This document shows, piece after piece, positions 14,931-19,049 of a stretch of 19,049 bases of DNA. Source of the stretch: Candidatus Aenigmatarchaeota archaeon (GTDB lineage: Archaea > Aenigmatarchaeota > Aenigmatarchaeia > PWEA01 > B50-G16); NCBI GenBank assembly GCA_003663345.1, contig QMZU01000003.1:1-19049 (forward strand). The letters are read 5' to 3'. Both the position numbers and the translations under genes were made by a program. How positions within the stretch are numbered: the stretch's first letter is position 1; every line of letters starts with the position of its first letter. The notes under the pieces are model-generated. The model was not told the DNA's origin, did no database searches, and was given only the letters and a program-made list of their open reading frames with translations.

Positions 14931-15373
14931 TGATATTCAACATAAAGGACTTCGAGAAAGTCGGAAAATTGAAGGTCAAAAAGGTTAAAGACATGCTGTC
15001 AAACGGGAAAAATATTTACAGGAATATCGAGGGGTTTGAGGATGAGGTGAACTATGAATTAATCGATATACCGCTATCAAAATCCGGTTTGGAGAGGCAT
15101 GTGATATCCATGACCATACTCCATCCCGGGAAGGTTGGGAAGGAGTTTAAGATGACAACAGGACATTCCCATCCCGGAGTGGAGGAGGTTTACATCTTTC
15201 TGGAGGGTGAAGGTGAAATAATACTGAAAAAGGATAATGATAAAAAAATTCACAAAATCGGAGAAGGTGATATTGCTTCAATACCATCCGGTTACTGGCA
15301 TCGGGTCGTGAACACCGGTGAAAAAAAGTTAATCTTCATATCAATCTTTGAGAAATATGGTGAAAGAGGTTAA
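14930..15373 (+). CDS. pgiA: Cupin-type glucose-6-phosphate isomerase
   Basis: The 147-residue single-domain cupin has motif 1 G-H-S-H-P-G-V-E-E-V-Y, with metal ligands probably His79, His81 and Glu86, and motif 2 I-P-S-G-Y-W-H-R-V-V-N with His124. This matches the archaeal cupin phosphoglucose isomerases, which interconvert glucose 6-phosphate and fructose 6-phosphate using a bound metal and are unrelated to the bacterial enzyme. At 147 residues it is shorter than the about 190-residue Pyrococcus enzyme. ATG 14930 is chosen: it overlaps the preceding TGA by one base and has GGTGA six bases upstream; TTG 14927 would add one residue. Context supports the call, since PGI is otherwise missing from this glycolytic set. 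Another sugar-phosphate cupin is possible. Confidence 0.82.
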   Translation: MIFNIKDFEKVGKLKVKKVKDMLSNGKNIYRNIEGFEDEVNYELIDIPLSKSGLERHVISMTILHPGKVGKEFKMTTGHSHPGVEEVYIFLEGEGEIILKKDNDKKIHKIGEGDIASIPSGYWHRVVNTGEKKLIFISIFEKYGERG

Positions 15374-16185
15374 ATCTTCTCGTACCAAGAGGTCGCATTC
15401 TCCTCAACTATTCTGTTCAATTCCCCGAGTCTTTCAAGTGATATCTTCTTGAAGGTCTCCTCATCCTCAAGTATAACATCCCCCCAGATTCCTCTGCCAG
15501 CGGCGAACCCCGATGCACCGCCCTCACATGCTTTTTTCAGTATATCTTTGAACTCGTTGAATGGCACACCTCTGGAGAGAGCTATCCAGGGTTTATCCAA
15601 GGAATCACTGAGCTTTAAACAGTTCTTTTTTTCCTCAGGTGCCTCTGTTTTCACAACATCACATATTTTCGAAAAAATTCTTGCGGTGTTTATTATATCC
15701 TCATCATTTTTTGAGGGATAGAGGAGGAATTCACAGATAAGAGGAAGGTCATTTTTCCTGCAGTCCTCATAAACCCTTCTCACCAGACCTTCCTGATGTT
15801 TTGCTGTTCCTGATCCTGGTTTATAGTAAACGAGTATCTTCACAGCATTGGCTCCCACATCCCTCAGTTTCCTCACAAACCATCCTGCAAGCAGCTCTGT
15901 CACCCTCTCTTCTTCTGTCCCTGAATATCCGCTTCTCTCTATGCTCAGAATCACACCAGACTCCGCAACCTTCAAAGCATCCAGACCGTAGATCGGGTCA
16001 AGGATAACAGCCGAAGCCTTCTTGGAAAGAGTTTTGGCGAGAAGTATTTTGGTTTCTTTCATCTGATTTTCAGGAACCGAAAGTGGGTTCTGGGGGTTGA
16101 GAATACTTCTGAGTGAATCCCTATGGTCCATCGCAACTATCTTAAAGAGACCTCCATCGGATATTCTTTCAAGGTTCTCTATCAT
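15370..16185 (-). CDS. LacD-type class I aldolase (probable fructose/tagatose-1,6-bisphosphate aldolase)
   Basis: The 271-residue TIM-barrel protein resembles LacD tagatose-bisphosphate aldolases. Visible landmarks are A-M-D-H-R-D-S-L-R at 18-26, I-L-D-P-I-Y-G-L at 61-68, V-K-I-L-V-Y-Y at 115-121, C-E-F-L-L-Y-P at 151-157, C-D-V-V-K-T-E-A-P at 175-183 and the phosphate-binding S-G-F-A-A-G-R-G near 225-232. By analogy with LacD, Lys179 is the probable Schiff-base lysine and Lys117 a second active-site lysine. LacD enzymes also cleave fructose 1,6-bisphosphate, and placement directly after the ADP-dependent kinase suggests that is its job here. ATG 16185 has GAGG at good spacing; a TTG at 16191 is alternative. 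It overlaps the kinase gene by 17 bases, and its stop overlaps the convergent PGI stop. Confidence 0.82.
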   Translation of the reverse strand: MIENLERISDGGLFKIVAMDHRDSLRSILNPQNPLSVPENQMKETKILLAKTLSKKASAVILDPIYGLDALKVAESGVILSIERSGYSGTEEERVTELLAGWFVRKLRDVGANAVKILVYYKPGSGTAKHQEGLVRRVYEDCRKNDLPLICEFLLYPSKNDEDIINTARIFSKICDVVKTEAPEEKKNCLKLSDSLDKPWIALSRGVPFNEFKDILKKACEGGASGFAAGRGIWGDVILEDEETFKKISLERLGELNRIVEENATSWYEKI

Positions 16186-17479
16186 AACCAAGCCTCAGTA
16201 TATTCTCCACGGCAAATGTTGAAGATGATACGGCATCACCAAGACCAACTGTGCTCTTGGGTTTTTTAACATATTTATTCGGAACGATTATATAAATCCC
16301 TTCAGATATCTTTTGGAGGGCCTTCACCACCCTATATCCTCTCCAGGATGGTCTGATTCTCTTTGAGATTTCAAGGTCCTTGAATGATTTTATCTCTCCT
16401 TTTATAGCTTTGGTCGAGACAACATCCCTTGCAAAGAGCAAGGCCTTTCTCAGAATTCTTCTGTCAAGATAGTTGTTTGAAAGCGTGAGGAAATAATGGG
16501 GTGTGTGGAGTTTCAGGCAAGGGACTCCGGTCTTATCCTGAACCTCTTTCATTGTTCTGTAGACCTCTTCGGGTTTCCTTCTATCCGGTTCTTCAAAACC
16601 CAGTTCCCCTGATACAATAGATAATTCGTGTAAATCCATGCTCAGGGAATCCGCGAGTGGCACAATCTCTTTCAGAATTCCCCTGTTTATCACCCTCTTG
16701 TGTGTTGTTCCCATTTCTATCTGGATGAGGATTTCAGGATTCGTCTCCTTCATAACCTTTATCAGTTTTTTTCCTTTCTTCAGCCATTTTCTCCAGGAGG
16801 TTCCGTCTTCGTACCTCTCCTTCAAATCGTGGTATCCCGAAAGTATGGCAAAATCAATCCTTTCGGCTATCTCAGGAAGATATTCCTCTATTTCCGAATG
16901 GTCAAGAGGGTTGACAGGTGGTCTTGAGGCGACTATGAACCGGGTTGTTCCTGTGGCTGTGACATCAAAGAGTTTATCACCCCTCTTGAATTCAAATATC
17001 CAGTTCACCTTCCTTATCCTGTCATGGGCAGCTTCCTCCGGAGGCAGTAGTTTTAAACCGTTTCCAGGTGATGGGACAAGGACCCCTTCTCTGAAGAGGA
17101 GCGCCTGCTCCCTTGAAAGGGGTTTGGTGAAGATAATGACTTCGGAGCCGAATGTAGCAAGAAGGTTTGACATGATTCCTGCCTGGCCACCCATCCTCAA
17201 CTCATCAGCACCAAGCTCCTTGATCAGACGATATCCAAATCTGTAATCCGAAAACTCAAGCTCATCACCAATACCGCTTTCCATACACCTCAGTATTCCT
17301 GCAAGCAGGTCGGCTTTGTTGGATATGAGGTTTGGTTGCAGATTCTTTGCCTTTCTGTAATCATTTGAGAAGAACTTCTCGAGTCTTTTACTAACCCTCA
17401 CGACAGCATCGATATCAGTGTTGTACGCCAGGAATGCCCTCAACCTCTTGAATCCCGATTCCAGTCCTTTTGAAATCAT
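16169..17479 (-). CDS. pfkC: ADP-dependent phosphofructokinase/glucokinase
   Basis: The 436-residue ribokinase-fold kinase transfers phosphate from ADP, giving AMP, to fructose 6-phosphate and/or glucose in the modified archaeal Embden-Meyerhof pathway. Landmarks are G-G-Q-A-G at 97-101, T-G-T-T-R-F at 176-181, I-L-S-G-Y-H-D near 212-218, E-M-G-T-T near 255-259, K-L-H-T-P-H-Y near 323-329 and the catalytic G-L-G-D with Asp415. The length is slightly below the usual 450-460. An in-frame extension to 17632 is spurious because it lies inside the upstream gene; ATG 17479 overlaps that gene's stop (ATGA). The usual Asn-Glu-x-Glu metal motif appears as His284-Glu285-Leu-Ser, which is unusual. Glucose versus fructose-6-phosphate preference cannot be decided. 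Confidence 0.92.
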   Translation of the reverse strand: MISKGLESGFKRLRAFLAYNTDIDAVVRVSKRLEKFFSNDYRKAKNLQPNLISNKADLLAGILRCMESGIGDELEFSDYRFGYRLIKELGADELRMGGQAGIMSNLLATFGSEVIIFTKPLSREQALLFREGVLVPSPGNGLKLLPPEEAAHDRIRKVNWIFEFKRGDKLFDVTATGTTRFIVASRPPVNPLDHSEIEEYLPEIAERIDFAILSGYHDLKERYEDGTSWRKWLKKGKKLIKVMKETNPEILIQIEMGTTHKRVINRGILKEIVPLADSLSMDLHELSIVSGELGFEEPDRRKPEEVYRTMKEVQDKTGVPCLKLHTPHYFLTLSNNYLDRRILRKALLFARDVVSTKAIKGEIKSFKDLEISKRIRPSWRGYRVVKALQKISEGIYIIVPNKYVKKPKSTVGLGDAVSSSTFAVENILRLGYDREP

Positions 17480-18327
17480 CCAACCACTCTTCCTATGGCA
17501 TCCAGCATATCTGATGACATCAATGAGGGTCCTCTCTCCTTGGCAACCAGGTCTCCGGCCTTTCCACTTATCCATGCTGCTGCGCACGCTGCCCTGAAGG
17601 GCTCCACGCCCTGTGCCAGAAGGGAGCCACAAATCCCGGCGAGAATATCTCCTGTCCCGCCTTTGGTCATGTAGGGGCTCCCTGTTCTGTTCAGCGCGAT
17701 CTCCTCCCCATCGGATATCACATCCTCACTTCCCTTGAGAAGGATAACAGCACCGAAATCCTTTGCATATCTCCTTACGGATTCTTTTTTCTCAGAAAGG
17801 GTCTCTGGTCTCTCACCTGTCATGACTTCGAACTCCCCGAGATGGGGTGTGAGGATGAGAAGTTTATTTCTCGTCACTTTCTTGTCGATCACGTGGAGTG
17901 CATCGGCATCCACCACCATGGGAATTTTCATACCTTTGATGATATCCCTAAGGGTTTCAAGCGTTTCCTTCTCCCTCCCTGCGCCATTCCCGATAACAGC
18001 AGCATCAGAGATTTTCTCGAGCTCTCTTACGGTTTTGATATGATTCTTCTCCAGATGATCGCCTTTAAGAGGATACGTTATGAGGTCAGGGCTGAAGGTC
18101 GCTGCTATGTTCGCAGCTCTCTCAGGAGCAGCTAACCTGACCAGGTCAACACCGGAGCGGTACGCGGCCAGAGCCACGAGCGCAGGACTTCCTGAATAAA
18201 CCATGCTCCCGCCAACCACCAATAACCTTCCGAAATCCCCCTTATGGCTTTCGGGGTCCCTCTTTCTGTAAACCTCCTTGAGAATGTTTCTGGTAACCTC
18301 CATACTTATTCTCTTATCAGAACCCAT
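17476..18327 (-). CDS. nnrD: ADP-dependent NAD(P)H-hydrate dehydratase
   Basis: The 283-residue YjeF C-terminal-type kinase-fold enzyme repairs hydrated NADH and NADPH, with ADP as the usual cosubstrate. Motifs are L-V-V-G-G-S at 36-41, V-V-D-A-D-A-L at 138-144, L-T-P-H-L-G-E-F at 159-166 and the anion-hole/catalytic K-G-G-T-G-D-I-L-A-G at 222-231 with Asp226. Unlike many archaeal and bacterial fusions, it lacks the N-terminal NnrE epimerase domain, which is not encoded in this window. It starts at ATG 18327; ATG 18303 is an alternative. It is first in a minus-strand operon and overlaps the ADP-dependent kinase gene by four bases. Confidence 0.92.
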   Translation of the reverse strand: MGSDKRISMEVTRNILKEVYRKRDPESHKGDFGRLLVVGGSMVYSGSPALVALAAYRSGVDLVRLAAPERAANIAATFSPDLITYPLKGDHLEKNHIKTVRELEKISDAAVIGNGAGREKETLETLRDIIKGMKIPMVVDADALHVIDKKVTRNKLLILTPHLGEFEVMTGERPETLSEKKESVRRYAKDFGAVILLKGSEDVISDGEEIALNRTGSPYMTKGGTGDILAGICGSLLAQGVEPFRAACAAAWISGKAGDLVAKERGPSLMSSDMLDAIGRVVG

Positions 18328-18429
18328 TAAAATCAGTTTGGTCGATGTGAAATTTTTGTTGGAGTGTTATGTAATAAAATCTCACATGCAGATATCCTAT
18401 TCAGCTGCCACAATGATTGAAAAGAAACA

Positions 18430-18438
18430 TTTTTAAAG
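18430..18438 (+). promoter_or_regulatory. TATA box for the lipoprotein gene
   Basis: TTTTTAAAG is centred about 25 bases before ATG 18459, which lacks a ribosome site; a leaderless transcript is expected. The 131-base region 18328-18458 also must hold the divergent nnrD promoter, for which no convincing box was found. Confidence 0.45.
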
Positions 18439-18458
18439 AATTGAATTAAACTTGATTC

Positions 18459-18938
18459 ATGAAACCCGAATATGTTGGTATTGGAATTCTGGTATTAGCA
18501 GTTATTGGAATTGTTTTTATAAGTGGTTGCGTTCAGCAGAGTGGACAAGAGTCTCAACAAGCAACACAAAACCAAGAGATACAACAACCAAAAACAGAAA
18601 TCAATCTGGAAAACAATGGTCTTAAAGTAAAAATATCACCAACAGAAGATAAAAAGGTCAGTGGGGTAATAACAGTAACTTTACAGAGTATTCCAAGTGA
18701 AACCACAAAAATACTTGTTTCCATGGCACCACAGGGATTTAAAGGCGATCTGTACAGCGATCCCAATGTTATAATTCAATGGGTAGAGAGTCCATCTGTT
18801 GGTCAGGAAATTTTACTGGACACAACAAAAGTAGAAAACGGTGTTTATGGAATAGGGGTTTCAGCAACTTATGAGGGTGCTCCGGAGTCAAGCCCATGGA
18901 TAGCTCTTGTTCAAACGCAAGTAAATGTGCAAAATTAA
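18459..18938 (+). CDS. Predicted archaeal lipoprotein of unknown function
   Basis: The 159-residue protein has a hydrophobic N-terminal segment (6-22) ending in a lipobox-like I-S-G-C, with Cys24 as the likely lipidated residue. A low-complexity Gln/Ser/Thr-rich linker (25-45) follows, then a single strand-rich domain with no cysteine and no catalytic motif visible. It resembles an Ig-like or beta-sandwich extracellular domain and would sit on the outer face of the cytoplasmic membrane. It is more A/T-rich than the metabolic genes and is transcribed alone. Homology to the other surface proteins in the window is not evident. Confidence 0.82.
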   Translation: MKPEYVGIGILVLAVIGIVFISGCVQQSGQESQQATQNQEIQQPKTEINLENNGLKVKISPTEDKKVSGVITVTLQSIPSETTKILVSMAPQGFKGDLYSDPNVIIQWVESPSVGQEILLDTTKVENGVYGIGVSATYEGAPESSPWIALVQTQVNVQN

Positions 18939-18965
18939 GAAAGTCGTGCTGATCTCGACTTTCTT
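18937..18965 (+). terminator. Strong hairpin at the end of the lipoprotein gene
   Basis: Perfect ten-base arms, AAGAAAGTCG (18937-18946) and CGACTTTCTT (18956-18965), enclose a nine-base loop. The hairpin begins within the stop codon. The right arm ends in a T-rich run but there is no long U-tract after it, so it may act as an RNA 3'-end stabiliser or processing site rather than a classic terminator. The remaining 84 bases to the window end show no gene I can support. Confidence 0.5.
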
Positions 18966-19049
18966 GCTATCGCAGCCATTAACAGGAATACAATAGTGGA
19001 TAAACGGTTTCGGACTAAAGTCCTTATTAAACTTTGCTATGCCTCTTTA

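Noticed and set aside
17480..17632. In-frame 51-residue N-terminal extension of the ADP-dependent kinase
   Set aside because: It lies wholly inside nnrD on the same strand in another frame, has basic, low-quality composition, and ATG 17479 makes the usual ATGA overlap with the nnrD stop.
19012..19023. GGACTAAAGTCC short inverted repeat near the window end
   Set aside because: Five-base arms with a two-base loop are too short to support a structure or site.
18935..19037. Minus-strand frame ending in a hydrophobic stretch and Arg/Lys tail, like a surface-protein C-terminus
   Set aside because: Only about 33 codons between stops, no start and no upstream continuation; the tail is read through the hairpin arms and is probably chance.
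1..19049. CRISPR array, tRNA, rRNA, insertion sequence or phage genes
   Set aside because: No regularly spaced repeats, no tRNA-like cloverleaf, no transposase or integrase motif seen on reading both strands; weak tRNAs could still be missed by eye.

Overview
The window reads as chromosomal DNA of an archaeon. The evidence is the gene content: two MinD-type ATPases, an ADP-dependent sugar kinase, an archaeal-type short triosephosphate isomerase, a GH57 amylase, a cupin-type phosphoglucose isomerase and archaeal winged-helix proteins. Signals agree: A/T-rich TATA boxes sit about 25 bases before leaderless starts, GGTGA/GAGG ribosome sites precede internal genes, and arginine codons are mostly AGA/AGG. 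Phylum cannot be fixed by eye. From memory, the glycogen/ADP-kinase set recalls the Methanocaldococcus jannaschii MJ1604-MJ1611 neighbourhood, but an uncultured euryarchaeal or DPANN lineage is equally possible. No rRNA, tRNA, CRISPR array, transposase or phage gene was seen.

Layout. (1) 2-1820, plus strand: a coiled-coil protein (cut by the window edge), a 59-residue single-span membrane protein and a divergent MinD ATPase, joined by 4-base overlaps. (2) 1803-3990, minus strand: a winged-helix regulator, a glycosylation-sequon-rich secreted protein and a membrane-anchored partner. (3) 4069-5859: an unrecognised 121-residue protein diverging from a MinD-rhomboid protease pair. (4) 5848-6477, minus: triosephosphate isomerase. 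(5) 6756-10690, plus: an unrecognised small protein, a glycogen debranching-type glucosidase and a GT5-like glycogen synthase. (6) 10668-12121, minus: a winged-helix protein followed by a GH57 amylase. (7) 12191-13156, plus: GalT. (8) 13210-15373, plus: a stand-alone N-terminal half of a glycosyltransferase, a complete GT4/GT5-like glycosyltransferase and a cupin glucose-6-phosphate isomerase. (9) 15370-18327, minus: NAD(P)H-hydrate dehydratase, ADP-dependent phosphofructokinase/glucokinase and a LacD-type class I aldolase. (10) 18459-18938: a lipoprotein followed by a strong hairpin.

Together, regions 4-9 form a nearly self-contained module for making and burning glycogen. Two glycosyltransferases build the glucan, GH57 and the debranching enzyme release glucose or short glucans, and the ADP-dependent kinase, PGI, aldolase and TIM carry the sugar down the modified Embden-Meyerhof route. 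GalT can connect hexose-1-phosphate with the sugar nucleotide pool. Phosphorylase, phosphomutase and lower glycolysis are not in the window.

Most interesting points: the degenerate half-glycosyltransferase that seems to have lost its nucleotide-binding domain but kept the C-terminal cross-over helix; the coiled-coil/small-membrane/MinD trio whose ATPase lacks usual switch residues; and the MinD-rhomboid translational pair. All four convergent gene pairs overlap at their 3' ends.
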